The notes beneath the pieces are model-generated. The model saw nothing but the letters and a program-made list of their open reading frames with translations. It did not search any database and was not told the DNA's origin. A program made the position numbers and the translations under genes. A stretch of DNA of 64,000 nucleotides from Pachypanchax playfairii (taxonomy: Eukaryota; Chordata; Actinopteri; Cyprinodontiformes; Aplocheilidae): the NCBI GenBank assembly GCA_006937955.1, contig SSNP01000342.1, forward strand, positions 124,861 to 188,860. Direction: 5' to 3'. Positions 38,201 through 49,172 of this stretch are shown piece after piece; within the stretch, counting starts at the first letter, position 1, and every line of letters begins with the position of its first letter.

Positions 38201-40356
38201 CTGGGCTCCTATATAGTGACTAATTGTGAAAAGTGTTTGCAAGGGAGTTTTCAAAATGTCTTTAAACAGTTCTCATTTTCCATGTGTGTTGCAGGTGTTT
38301 GCTGTCACGTGACCAGAATTGTTAGAATCAAGCTTTATTGTCTAGTATCATTTGCACAATTCAAGGAATTTGACTTGGAAGAGATGCACAGATATTCCCC
38401 TTCTGAGGCCGCCATTTTTCCAGCACCAGGTTAAAGATATGAATATTGAAGAAGAAGAGCAACACCATGAGGGTAGAGAGGAGAAAAAAATCCTCTCACC
38501 CAGTGCTGGGTGGGATTATATAAAACACCTCAGCAGGGAATACACAGTATCACATGACATCGGGACATCATTATTCTGTGTGATTTGAATTTGTGTGACA
38601 AATTTTCACTCACAGTTTTCAGAGCCATCACGAGTGTCTGGAACACACCTGTTGCTAAGTTTGAAAGTGTTAAAAAGGTGAAACAGCAACCTGTCAGAGC
38701 TGTGATTGACTGGAAACAAAAAAATCTGACATCTGAGGGCAACACAATGTGGATTAACATGAAGCAAAATTTTGAACAAATTAAGAAACTTTATGACTAA
38801 ATTGTGATGAGAAAATTGGTACAAAAATGAGGGCCACGTGAGTGTCCCAATTTATTTCCTGTAAAAACTGTCATTGGCACCAATTCAGTGTAAAAGTGTT
38901 TAGTTTTTTGTTTATTCACTACAGTTGAACCCTAGTGAGAAATCTTCATGCAGCTTCTCAGCAAAACAAAGCTCATTGTTGGCACAAGAAATTGTGATCA
39001 GCTTATTTACCATTAATCATGATAATACATGTACAACTAAGCCCAGTATTATCTGTCTCATCACAGGCGGATGTGCTGCTACGTTGGTTCTTTGCAGACA
39101 TGATCTTATCTCCTTTCTGTTGATCCAATCTGGTTTCATGTACAACATGAGAGTATGCTAGATGGTTTTATTTTTGTTTTCATACATATTTCAGGACTTT
39201 GAGGATATTTCTAAAGTATTAACCAGTAATATGAAACATTTTATATCTAAAAAACATTAGGAAACACTGATTAACAGACCTTTGTTGACCTGTTTTCACA
39301 CCCACTATGAAGGTAAGAACACCTGTGGAGCTAAAATATTCAACAGAAACCTCAGAAAAACCATTTTTAATGGAAGGGCCTCTTTAATGTATTTCATGTA
39401 ATTTTGATGTATTTATTCTAGTAATTCTGTGGTATTTTGGGGGTTGTGTATTATCTTGGAACTTTAATTTGTTCACTGTATTATGAAAGCACGTTGGGCA
39501 CGTCTATATGTTGTAATATTCTTTATAAATAAAGGTGACTTGACTCATCTGAATATAACAGATAAACACTCTGTCATGATTCCTCGTGTCTTTTGTTTTT
39601 AGTTATTGTTCTTATTCAGTGTTCTTCATGACCTTGTCTACTGTTTCTCTTGTGGATCCCTCACAACTGTTAATCATCTGTAACCATGTCAACGATCAGC
39701 CGCCACAGAACATCCTGCTTCCTGAGTTCTCTGTCAGACTCTCCTGAGTCCATGTTCATGTCACATCTCATATTTTTCTTTGACCTGTTAACTTTATTAA
39801 ACAGTGGTTTTAGATTTTACCCATCCCCCCTTCCTTCCCCCCCTGTTGCCTTCCTGCCTGTACACCACAGCCACTCCTACGCCGTTCTTAACAGACTTTT
39901 GGAATGCAGTGACCTAAATAAGCAAAAGGGGGAAAGTTAAATGTGTCTTTGATTGATGTTTTGATGCACTTTCTCTTTTCTGTTTGTTGCAACATCAACA
40001 CAGAATCTTTGTGGCTTCACCTTAATGCAACACTTTGTTTCTGCAGAGGTGACAGATGTTTACAAGACAAACTCACGTGAAACTAAACTCAACACAAGTC
40101 TTTAACTAGAAGATGTAAAATATGCAACCAGTCAGTAAAATAAAACAAATTTAGGGCTAAGTATGACAATCCTACTGCTTTTAGATTTAATCAACGTTTA
40201 AAATATTAAAGTGCAAATGTTATTTTTCAGACTTATAATAAGAGACTGCAGTAAACTGATCACATGAAACAACAAAAGAGAATCAAAATCAATGTGTACA
40301 TGAATGCAACACATCTAGAACTCACCAACTAGAGCGCACAGCGTCGTCACCTCCAT
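32271..40356 (-). CDS. Fc-receptor-like two-Ig-domain receptor with ITIM/ITSM tail
   Basis: Minus-strand exons: 40326-40356 (start MEVTTLCALV), 36006-36269 (Ig domain 1), 34899-35144 (Ig domain 2), 34613-34726 (stalk and membrane), 32660-32731 and 32271-32320 (tail, TGA). All are GT/AG and in phase. Domain 1 has VTLSCEDH, a tryptophan in CSDWRIKRN and DSGKYWCES; domain 2 has VVLRCTNK and HEGFYRCNM. Both are typical of FcR/FCRL extracellular domains, which bind immunoglobulin or related ligands. The helix is roughly IALPAAGAGLSLACVLLLCL. The tail holds VSYTDV (fits ITIM [SIVL]xYxx[ILV]) and TEYSTV (fits ITSM TxYxx[VI]), suggesting inhibitory signalling through SH2 phosphatases. Without splicing at 34613, the membrane exon runs to a stop at 34566 (about 16 extra residues), giving a short-tail form. 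The donor there (AAAG|GTCAGC) is weak. A small signal-peptide exon in the 4-kb first intron was not found; the frame is kept without it. Confidence 0.78.
33393..33975 (+). mobile_element. TTAA MITE, complete copy B, in FcR-like intron
   Basis: 583 bp from TTAAAGAGGCCCTTCCATT to GAAATGGCCTCTTTAA, both ends carrying TTAA. The interior is the reference for the partial copies at 1136, 4187, 36324, 39178 and 43466. No coding frame; a non-autonomous piggyBac-like element is inferred from the TTAA site. Confidence 0.88.
35523..35711. mobile_element. Short palindromic hAT-like MITE
   Basis: 189 bp with inverted ends CAGTGTTTCTCTGCTCCA and TGGAGCAGAGAAACACTG. Flanks ttctaggc and tcgtaggc match at six of eight bases, a worn 8-bp duplication. 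It lies in an intron of the FcR-like gene. Confidence 0.75.
36324..36911 (-). mobile_element. TTAA MITE, complete copy C, reverse orientation
   Basis: Same family as 33393-33975, inverted, running from TTAAAGAGGCCATTTC to GGCCTCTTTAA. Its right TTAA at 36908-36911 is shared with the next element. It lies 55 bp upstream of the Ig domain 1 acceptor. Confidence 0.88.
36908..38151. mobile_element. Second TTAA element sharing its target site with copy C
   Basis: Ends TTAACTCATTCAGTGC and GCACTGAATGAGTTAA are perfect inverted repeats with TTAA outermost; the element is 1244 bp. Inside the left end are repeated GACGTCTATAGACGTC palindromes. A (CA)n repeat lies at 37637-37660. No transposase frame was recognised. 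Confidence 0.85.
38152..39177. other. FcR-like first intron; no exon recognised
   Basis: Weak open frames at 38585-38800 and 38925-39161 show no known domain and lack supporting splice sites. Nothing else was identified. Confidence 0.35.
39178..39387 (-). mobile_element. TTAA MITE, copy D with large internal deletion
   Basis: The two ends of the family are joined directly: GATTAACAGACCTTT continues into GTTGACCTGTTTTCACACCC, and the element ends GGCCTCTTTAA. The outer left terminus is also lost. About 380 bp of the interior is missing relative to copy C. Confidence 0.8.
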
Positions 40357-41088
40357 GTTGCTGAGCTGCTGAGAAAATCACAGACTGAAATCAGATGGAG
40401 GGAAGCATCACGCGCCTCACATACAGGATGTGGGCTTGTTTATGAAATAGCACATAACTAAAGGTGTTGTCCAACTTCAAGACAAAAAGGATTTAAAATG
40501 GTAAATGGCGTGTACTTGTATGGCACATTTTTTAAGTCATATGACTCCCAAAACACTTCATATAACAGTTTGTCATTCACCCATTTACACACACACTGAC
40601 ACGTTTGATAACAAACAAATATCAGCTGCAGATTGTTAAATGATATTTTACAGTTTACTAGGACTGTAAATCATCAGCACCGAGTTGGGGAGGGGGGCAA
40701 ATATGTACATTGTATTGTTGTATTGTTACACACTAAAAACCTAAAGGAGCTTCGTTGGTCTGTGTGTTTCCAGATCCGAACTGAATCATCTCATAAAAGC
40801 AATGAGATACATTCTATTGCATTTAACTGCATCCTCTTATTGTGTATACTATTTAAATGTAAAGTTTGTGATTATTTTCTACCGCTTTTTGAATCTTATC
40901 ATGGCACAGCAAATCTACAACCAACCCTAAAGATGGAAATAACAAAACAGAGATACCAACTGTCATGTGGAAAACGGTCCATCCTGCAAAAACTGAAGCT
41001 CTTGAGATCAGCTGAGTTCATTTCAAAAACATTTTCCTCTACACAAGGAAAACACGTTGAGCACATCATGCAGTATAATCATATAGAC
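40357..41088. other. Upstream region of FcR-like gene; no exon
   Basis: Contains the presumed promoter of the minus-strand FcR-like gene. AAATGGTAAATGGCGTGTAC at about 40496 and following bases resemble a decayed SINE tail in reverse. A 185-codon plus-strand frame at 40633-41190 is not conserved-looking and runs into a MITE. Confidence 0.35.
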
Positions 41089-41524
41089 CAGTGTTTCCCA
41101 ACCCTGGTCCTCAAGGCACACTGTCCTGCATGTTTTAGATCAGGCATCTCCAACCCTGGTCCTCGAGAGCTACTGTCCAGAAGGTTTTAGATGTGTCCCT
41201 GCTCCAACACAGCTGAATCAATTAATTGAATTACCTCTTCAGCAAGCCATCAAGTTTAGCAAAGGCCTGCTAATGAGTCATTCATTTGATTCAGCTGTGT
41301 TGGAGCAGCGATGCCTCTAAAACATTCTGGACAGTAGCTCTCGAGGACCAGGGTTGGAGATGCATGTTTTAGATGTTTCTCTGCTCCAACACAGCTGAGT
41401 TAAATGAGCAAATTACAAGACAAGTTATCAGGTAATTTGCTCATTTAACTCAGCTGTGTTGGAACAGGGAAACATCTAAAACATGCAGGACAGTGTGCCG
41501 CGAGGACCAGGGTTGGGAAACATG
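41089..41524. mobile_element. Palindromic hAT-like MITE interrupted by a relative
   Basis: Outer ends CAGTGTTTCCCAACCCTGG and CCAGGGTTGGGAAACATG are inverted repeats. A second element lies inside at 41141-41366. No clear outer target duplication remains. Confidence 0.75.
41141..41366. mobile_element. Nested hAT-like MITE with 8-bp duplication
   Basis: 226 bp, ends CAGGCATCTCCAACCCTGG and CCAGGGTTGGAGATGCATG. The sequence ttttagat is duplicated exactly at 41133-41140 and 41367-41374. It sits inside the outer element's left arm. Confidence 0.88.
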
Positions 41525-42305
41525 ACATCATGGATAAAACACCCATTAGAATGAGGAGGCCTGGTGAACCATGAAGAACAGTGGAACAAGGCTGGTCAGT
41601 ACAAGCACAAATTAAAGTACTCCAGTCCTCCACGACAAACGCCAAACCCAAAGAAATCACCTGCCGCAAGAGTCAAGAACAAAAATGTGGAGAAAGATCC
41701 ACAGAAAAAGGATTTACTGGCAAATTTGACTTCTCATCTGAGGTACTATTTATTTGTGGCCAAGCAATAACAGACTGAGTCAACAACCATTTTGTAGTAA
41801 GTAGTTTTGTAGCGAAATACTCACACAACAGTCTAATCTTCCACTGATGTTGAAAATAAAGTCACATTGTAACAGATTTTGAGCTCAGCCGGCTGAGTGG
41901 TTGCTAGTTTCTGTTACTTTAAAAACGCTGTTCTGGGACGGAATCATTGTTTACAATAACTATTCTACCTCCATATTTCCTGGTTCCCTAGCAAATCACA
42001 TATTATCTACATATGTATTACTATATGCGGAGAACATTTAGAGGCTGGACGTACTGACAACTTTAAAATGTAATGTAATGTCTTGTCAATCTCACTGTCT
42101 CTGTACTTTCTGCCGTCAACAAAAGACATTGTATTCATGGTTTTCACCATACTAATAAAGAAATTGGTTTTCTTCTTGCTCTTGTGTGGTGATGTGCAGC
42201 ATCCCGGTGACACCGCATAGATGACACCGTGGTAGTAGAAGGGTTAATGAAGCGGCGGTAGTATGATGCCAGGCCTAAGAAGCTCCGCAACTCAGAGAGG
42301 TTACC

Positions 42306-43012
42306 GGTCAGGTTCTGTGTTTGTGTGTGCTGTGTATTCTGTGTCGGGTGAGTCATCTCTCTGCAGTGAGGATCTACGCTGGAGAGCGAGGCAGATTAAC
42401 TACACCTGGTGGTGATCAGCGCTGATGAGGAGCAGGGTGCTGCTTAAGCCAGAGGCAGACCTTCATTCGTCGCCTGGTTGTTGACCTGAATGGTAGCTCC
42501 CTTGTGCCAAACCTTTGATATTTATTCCTAGTGATTCCGAGAAACTGTGCTTTTGAGATTTTTGAGAAACGTTTGGATTATTCCTTGTGTGCATTAACCT
42601 GCTCTCTCCAGGATTATTCACCCTGCTCCTTGTGTTCCGAGGATTACTTCGTGTCCAGTGTCTGATCGCCTGGAACCTGTCTGTCTCCCTCCAGCCTCCT
42701 CACCCGACCTTGGACTCACCACCTCCCTGCACAGCCCCGCACTGGACCTGCCCTCCCTTCAAGTTCAGTTACCTGCATCATCCCGTGAGTTAACCTCACC
42801 AGTCATTACACGATCACCTGAACCTTCTAGATTGGATCTGGAACTAACGAACATTTCTGTTACAGTGCTGAGACCTCCCCTGACGCACCTGACCACCGAG
42901 CACATTCTCACACTGTACAGTTTTGTAAATAAACTCTTCACTTTTGCACCTGAGTACTGTCTGTGTCTGAGTTCCTGCAATGTGGGTCACAAAACTAACT
43001 GAGCCCGTGACA
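42306..43012 (+). mobile_element. Solo LTR of the Ty3/gypsy family at 62063
   Basis: 707 bp flanked by exact ttacc duplications (42301-42305 and 43013-43017). It ends GAGCCCGTGACA like the LTR at 62063-62791 and shares GATCAGCGCTGATGAGGAGC and TGGTTGTTGACCTGAATGG with it. The first base pair is GG instead of TG, a point change. AATAAA lies at about 42928. A solo LTR forms by recombination between the two LTRs of one provirus-like insertion. Confidence 0.88.
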
Positions 43013-43465
43013 TTACCTGGTGTTGGCGAGTTCTTCACTCTGTCACCTTGGCCGGGTCAGTTGCCACCCCCTCTTCGCCGTTGAGCACTTTAACATACAG
43101 CATGACGGGTGCTGAGTACTTTAAAGCCTCATGAGATTTGGGGTTCTACAGGTGTAACATGATTGGAACTGGAGAATCACCAGAGAGCTGGCTGTCTGTA
43201 AGAGGTGATGCAGTTTTCACACTGTTAAACAGTGAGGAAGACAAGGCTGAACACTCACAGATGACAAGACTGAAATGTTTCTCTTTCATTTTGCTGATCT
43301 CAACCACATATTCTGATCTTTGGTATTTGAATTGAGAACAAACTCATTTTCTTTGTTTTTGTGTTGAAGGTAACCAGCTTCAAGATTTACACTCTTCCCC
43401 TGCACATATCGCACTTCCTGCAGCAGGCGCTGGTCTCTCACTTGCCTGCGTTTTGCTGCTGTGTC

Positions 43466-45297
43466 TTAAAGAGGCCTTTCCAAACGTTTTTTTTCTGAGG
43501 TTTCTGTTGAATATTTTAGCTCCACAGGTCTTCTTACTAGGGCCCGACCAATATGGATTTTTTTATACCGATATAAAGACTTTAAAGCAGGCCGATAGTC
43601 GATATAATGGCCGATAAATCCATCCACCAGAAAAAATTTCAAAAATATTACTGAAAGCTAAAACACTGCATTCTAAGCTCATTGTTAAGCTCATGTCTAC
43701 CTGTTAGACACCATGAACTATCTGAATTATTTACTGATTCTAAAAAATGTAAATACTAGACAAGTTTATCTATTTTATGAACATTTATTTAGCACACACA
43801 CACTATAACATGTAAACAACAGAACATGTAAAAAACGGTAGAACAATAGATCACAATAACCCAAAAAAACCTTACAATAAAATAAATATTTTCCAATAAT
43901 AAAATAGTTGTTTCTTTAATAAGTCCAACAGGGGCAAATCCTAACGCAGAAAGCACTGCAGTAAACAATAATAATTTATTATATTCAACTTTTACAATGG
44001 AGCCTGTAAATAACAGCAGGAAAAAAAACAATATCTTTTTATATATAATATTAATAATGCTTGGGCCTAAAAATGTTAGCATCATGTGATGTACTGCACT
44101 ACTATTGCAGTAACAGAGTAGAACCCAGCGTGTGGATGAATGCATTAACCGAGCAAGTTGCTCCATTTTTTATGACGGCAAAGAACCATTTAATGAAGAC
44201 TACACTTATTTTAAGTGAGAGAAAGAAACACGATTACTTTATGTCACTAAACATATCAGTTATGGTGCTTTTATGCACTTAGACAGTTATGCTTCACATT
44301 TTATTTGTGCATGCTTAACTTTTAGCAAGGTAGAATTATCGTAACTTTAAACACAGCGCGACCACGAGGCACACAATGACATGTTTGTAGAGAATATGTA
44401 AGAGGGAAAACATAACTGTGTTTGTTTATTTCACATTTCAACTTACTAGTGACAAAAAATAAAATGCTTGTGAGCAGACTTCACTTTACTTGGATAATCA
44501 GCTTTCTGTTTCACCGTCCAGTAGGAAGCTATGAGCAAGGATGACTCCGCCCCCAGGGAACATGAAATGACAACACATGGGCGCCATCTGCTGGATATGT
44601 AGCCCAATTAAATTTTTAACTGGGCATTCTCCTTAATGGAGAAGCAGAAACACATATAGGACAAAAATAAATCAATAAAAAACCTTGGAAAATATCGGCA
44701 ATTTTTTACCGATAGCCGATATCACCCTGGACCCCCATATCGGCCGATAATATCGGCCGGCCGACATATCGGTCGGGCCCTAGTTCTTACCTTCATAGTG
44801 GGTGTGAAAACAGATCAACAACTTCTCTTTCAGTTTTAATCTCTCAAACTACGCAGGTGGTAATAACACCCGAGTCCAAACGGCCTGTATCTGTTTCGTC
44901 ACAACTCCTTTGTTTGTTAGTATTCGGCAGCTCCTGCAGTTGAAACCACATCTAGCATGCTGCTGGCTAAAAGCTGTAGCATAAGACGTAGCAAACAGGA
45001 AGACACAACGTCTGACGTTGCCATGCACAGCAGGGCAGGAAACAGTATTCTTTGCTCTCATAGGTTAGTTTGTTAGCCAATCAGAGTCCAGCAAATTTGA
45101 ATAATGAATATGAACGAGCTGCTGACGAAGCCTGATGGAAGGAGCCAGAACCACCAGAATTTCAGTGCAGACAGATTTGAAAAGTCTGTTAATCAGTGTT
45201 TCCTGACGTTTTTTAGATATAAAATGTTTCATATTACTGGTTAATACTTAAGAAATAACCACAAAGTCCTGAAATTTGTATGAAATGGTGTCTTTAA
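43466..45297 (+). mobile_element. TTAA MITE, copy E, inserted in the FcR-like pseudogene
   Basis: Family ends TTAAAGAGGCC and GGTGTCTTTAA flank 1832 bp, expanded because a hAT element lies inside at 43538-44782. The parental gene at 34636-34639 has the empty site with a single TTAA, confirming the TTAA target duplication. Confidence 0.9.
43538..44782. mobile_element. hAT element (TAGGGCCCGACC ends) nested in copy E
   Basis: 1245 bp with ends TAGGGCCCGACCAATAT and ATATCGGTCGGGCCCTA. Flanks cttcttac and gttcttac form an 8-bp duplication with one mismatch. Shares ends and subterminal sequence with the 399-bp element at 61559-61957 but has about 850 bp more interior. No transposase frame was recognised. 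Confidence 0.88.
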
Positions 45298-45690
45298 AAA
45301 GGAACCTCAAAGGTCAGCTTGGTTTCAAAAAATCAGAAGACATTTCATTACATAGTGAGACTGTAGGGAACTTGTGAAAAAAACACTTTAAATGTTGAAG
45401 CCACAAATGTTAAAATTAGATCTTAAGAACAATCCTCTCTTCACAAAACAGGAAGAAAACATTACAGAATGAAAGAAGTTTTTAATGTCAGATTTTAGTC
45501 CTTCAGTTTAACTGAAGTATGTGAAACCCTTCATTCAGTCTAAAGACTAGAGCACCATTACATGATTAAATGCAAAATATTACAGTAAAACATATCACAA
45601 GTACCATCTGTACTTTTACACATTTTATGATTTGCATTTCATTAAGATTATGAGAATATTTTTATGGTACATTTAAGGTAAACTTTGTTA

Positions 45691-46470
45691 AAGATGCTCT
45701 AAGCAGTTTTCCAATTTTTGGGCTCGTCAGGCCAAACGCATAACAGCAGCCTTAACGGTAAACTCGTGCATGAGGCGCATGCTGGACATGCACTCACAGC
45801 TGAGTCAGTCCTGTATTAGACAATTTACAGATTAGCTGGCATGACTTCGACTGAGATAATACATGTGATGTTATGATATTTAAACCAAATCAGCTGTGAG
45901 CACGCCAGACAGCTTAAAAATGTTTCTACTACAGATGTGGAAACCTCCTAAAAGCATCAACTTTTCATGGACTCAGATAAGCGTTTGATTCACAAGCAGA
46001 ACCCAGGCTGGACTCAGAGTTATTAAAACCTATTTTATTTTCAACAATAATCAAACTCGGGGCTTTATGAGCAGGCAGAGAGACAGGTTCAGATGATTCC
46101 AGGTTTCACAGAGCTGGGGAGAGTCCGAGGAAACACACAGAAGCATTGAGTTTAATCCAGCAGGCGCTCCGAAGATTCTTCTCCGCTGCCCGTGCAGCTT
46201 AACAAGCAGGTGTTCCAGCTCCAACCAAAGATCTTCTTCTGAGAAGATGACTGCTCCCGAGCAGGTTATGTTCAGAGATTAAGTTTCTATGGTTACTAAA
46301 ATACCTCCGTTTTTGGAACCGAAAATTCAGGTTATCTACAAACTTACCCTCAAACTTATCCGGTTATGTCACATGACCTGCTTTCTGGAACGGACCCCAG
46401 ATAATTTCTCTTAAGGAAGGAGTTCTTCCTCTGAGCCCACTACAGCCCTCTGCTCCTCAGAGATGGGTCC
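45691..46470. other. No gene supported; possible MITE start at 45690
   Basis: TTAAAGATGCTCTAAGCAG at about 45688 resembles a MITE terminus, but no matching right end was found. Confidence 0.3.
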
Positions 46471-46545
46471 AACACAGTAATCCATCTCCTTGTGTGTAAC
46501 ATACTTGACCAATAAACAAATAAATAAATAAACCTCCTTGTTTTT
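46470..46545 (+). mobile_element. SINE 3' tail fragment
   Basis: TCCTTGTGTGTAACATACTTG...CCAATAAACAAATAAATAAA matches the 3' end of the SINE at 58942-59135. The head is missing. Confidence 0.5.
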
Positions 46546-46850
46546 GTTGTGGAGCAACAACTTTTTAAGCAGCAGCTTGTTTATTGTGGTCAGTCTAAGA
46601 CACACCTGTGCAATAATCCTGCTGTCTAATCAGCCTCTTGATATGGAACACCTGTGAGGTGGGATGGATTATCTCTGCTCATTATTACAGATTTAGACAG
46701 ATTTTCGAACAATATTATAGATAAATGTTTATTTTATGTATGTGGAAAGTGTTTCAGATCTTTGAGTTTATCTCGAAAAATGGGAGCAAAAAAAAGTGTT
46801 GTTTATATTTTTGTTCAGTATAAATTGCTTCCCTTTGTTTCTTGAGGTCT

Positions 46851-47397
46851 TTAAAGCTGGAGTTGGTAATGTTCGAGAGCTAGCAAGATTTAAAACTAGC
46901 AGCTCCTCTAAACCCCTCCCCCTTCCCACCATGGACTTGCTTCAAGCCGCGCCCCCCCTAAACTTGGAACTCGCATCTGCCGGCAGAACTCAGCAGGGTA
47001 CTCAGCTTTACCAATGTTGACTCTCGTTTGTCCTCTCGTTTTATCCAGAGCTTTTCTCGTAGCAGCTTTTTCTGCCTCTGACTTTCTTTTTTTTGGCAGT
47101 TTAGCGGGGCGAGCCGTGACAAGTAGCGAGGAGCGAGAGGGCGTGATAGAAGGGGTGCAGGCAAGGTATCTGATTGGTTCCTCTCCTCTTCTCTGGAAAT
47201 GACCAATCACCGCCATCCGGTGCGGATGACCGTGGTTGGTCAGAGTTATTGTAGGCTTGCAAGTCTCAGAGAGGTCTGATTTTTTTTCGCTCCTTTTTAT
47301 GAATACACAATGCATTGACTAGTCTCAGTATGGAAGGACCTTTTCACCCAGAAGAAAAAATAGTGTTTCTGAACAGGATTACCAACTCCAGCTTTAA
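46851..47397 (-). mobile_element. TTAA MITE with 20-bp inverted ends and coding relic
   Basis: Starts TTAAAGCTGGAGTTGGTAAT and ends with its exact inverse ATTACCAACTCCAGCTTTAA, 547 bp. A minus-strand frame at 46908-47315 carries KLPKKRKSEAEKAATRKALD followed by RGQTRVNIG, the same motif as in the element at 25814-26591. The frame then loses the expected WREL helix. Confidence 0.88.
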
Positions 47398-48138
47398 TTC
47401 TTTGTGGTTTTCAGTTCTGTGTGAGTGTGTTGTTGTGTCTTTGCCTCGTCCTCGCGTTTTCTTGTTCTCCCGGGTTTACTAGAGTTGTTTTGTTGCTACC
47501 ATGTCAACACTTTGTTTTGTAGTTTTAGTAATAAAGAATGTCCGTTTAGTTTATCCCTGCGCCTCTGGAGTTTTTTCCCTAAACTTTGGGTCCTACCTTC
47601 GCTTCCCACACCACGACAGAATGCTGCGACCAATCCAAGGACCCAGTATGGCGTTATGTCCGGTAGAGATACTGTGGGCTATTGCACACTCCTTGGACCC
47701 GAGTCACACATATGCCATGCTGTGTGCCCATGTTTCAATGTAACCTGCACATGCTGGAGGTTTCAGTGTTACAGTCTGTTTTTTAACAAATCTGCTGGAA
47801 CAAGGAGACAATATGTAACTTCAGGTCCACGCAACCCCAGCCGCATTTTGTTCATGCTCCCAGTTCCTCCTCACCGCAGCACAACTCCGCTGCTTCAGCC
47901 CTGGGCCCGTCCTCGTGTGCCTCTTGTCTCAAGTCTCTGATGGGGTCCGGGTGGCCGTCTCTCACTCGTCTCCAGGGTTCGAGGATGTCACGGCCCATGA
48001 CACAAGTCCAGATAAGTATTCCATTAGATCCAAGTCAGCAAGAACATCCAGAGATCGGCAGGTAAAAGGCACGGTCAGGTAAGTTTCAGGTTCAGTAATC
48101 CAGGGCAAGATTTTTCAGACAAGATTATTACTGGTTAG
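47398..48138 (+). other. Possible decayed LTR-retroelement; no gene
   Basis: CTCGTTTTCTTGTTCTCCCG, AATAAAG near 47533 and CTTCCCACACCACGACA near 47600 look like the 3' part of an LTR with a downstream leader. Only short, broken frames follow. Assignment is weak. Confidence 0.3.
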
Positions 48139-49164
48139 CAATGGTGGACAGTAACGGAGTACATTTACTCAAGTACTGTACTTAAGTATATTTTTTTAGT
48201 ATCTGTACTTTACTTGAGTATTTATTTCTTTGGAAACTTATGACTTTCACTCCACTACATTTTACAGAAAAATATTGTACTTTTGACTCCACTACATTTC
48301 CAGGAAGCTCCTCGTTACTCGTTTCTTTTAGGCTCAACATAACTTTTTAGTCATCCGTTTGGTGTTTTTTCTTTTCTAAAATGTAATTGGCCATATGCTG
48401 TGCTCTTCACGGAAGGGAGCCAATCACAGTCACCGACTCACCGCCCACACTTAGGGATGTATTATCCTGCGTAGCGAACTCTCCCGCTTGCATTCAAACA
48501 TTGCTCAGAGATGGAGACGGTTGACGAAGGACCAGAGGATAAACTAGCCCACCCATGGCCTTATCTTAATTCTATGTTCGAGATTTTTGGTATTAAAAAT
48601 AGTTCATATCAGTTCAAATGTCGTTTGTGCTCACCGAAGACAAACTACATTATACAACTGAGCCAGGTATTAAGCTAGATTCATCTCTTCAGAACATTCA
48701 TTGTTCAAGCTTCTTTGCTGAATGTACAACCAGACTTCAACAATCTGTTACTGTAGTTTCCTCTCCAATGTCAAGTTGTTGCTGTTGACATACACATGCA
48801 CTTTTACAAACTGTGTTGGAATGTTTAAATTTTAAAGACAATAGTTGTCCTTATTGTTTTATTGCATTTTTATGTTTTTACAAGTGGTATTGTTTTTTTG
48901 TAGCAGTGTTTCTACATGTACAATGTCAATGGGTAATTTCAGAGTTACAAGGTTCTGTAAAAGCGCTCAAAATAAATTGATGTACTGAATATTACATGTA
49001 CTTTTTACTTTTGAATACTTGAGTATTTTTTAAAGTAAGTACTTTAGTACTTTGACTTAAGTAAATTTTTGCTAAGCAACTTCTACTTGTACTTGAGTAA
49101 GATTTGACCATGAGTATCAATACTTTGACTCAAGTATAGGAGTTGAGTACTTCGTCCACCACTG
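48139..49164 (+). mobile_element. Tol2-like hAT element, internally deleted
   Basis: Ends CAATGGTGGACAGTAACGG and, inverted, CAGTGGTGGACGAAGTACTC are close inverted repeats. They are followed by many TACTTGAGTA-type subterminal repeats as in Tol2-group hATs. The host 8-mer ctggttag is duplicated exactly at 48131-48138 and 49165-49172. At 1026 bp it lacks the transposase catalytic exons but keeps one upstream exon. Confidence 0.9.
48511..48666 (+). pseudogene. First exon of a hAT transposase (BED-type zinc finger start)
   Basis: An open 52-codon exon beginning METVDEGPEDKLAHPWPYLN, with FEIFGIKNSSYQFKCRLC next and closing at a donor CCAG|GTATTA. HPWPYL plus C-x2-C (KCRLCSPK) matches the beginning of the BED-type zinc finger in Tol2-like transposases. 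The second half of the finger and all catalytic exons are missing, so it is a relic retained within a non-autonomous element. Confidence 0.75.
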
Positions 49165-49172
49165 CTGGTTAG

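Larger units (their letters stand above)
43129..45690 (+). pseudogene. Inverted partial copy of the FcR-like gene (Ig2 end, membrane exon)
   Basis: The plus strand repeats, in inverted orientation, the region 34230-34980. The 3' half of the Ig domain 2 exon (GFYRCNMIGTGESPESWLSV, to about 43205) is followed by the same intron and the membrane exon from 43370. The copy breaks at TTAA 43466, where a MITE is inserted, and resumes at 45298 with AAGGAACCTCAAAGGTCAG. Homology to the downstream flank continues to about 45690. The 5' half of Ig domain 2, domain 1 and the signal exon are missing, so it cannot make a receptor. Confidence 0.85.

Noticed and set aside
38585..38824. Overlapping short frames on both strands
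   Set aside because: No domain and no consistent splice signals; located in a repeat-rich intron.
40326..40356. Direct splicing of the FcR-like start exon to Ig domain 1 as the full signal peptide
   Set aside because: The frame fits, but the resulting leader would be very short; a missed mini-exon in the first intron is more likely, so the N-terminus is left open.
40633..41190. 185-codon plus-strand open frame
   Set aside because: Composition is that of AT-rich noncoding DNA, no domain is visible and it runs into a MITE.
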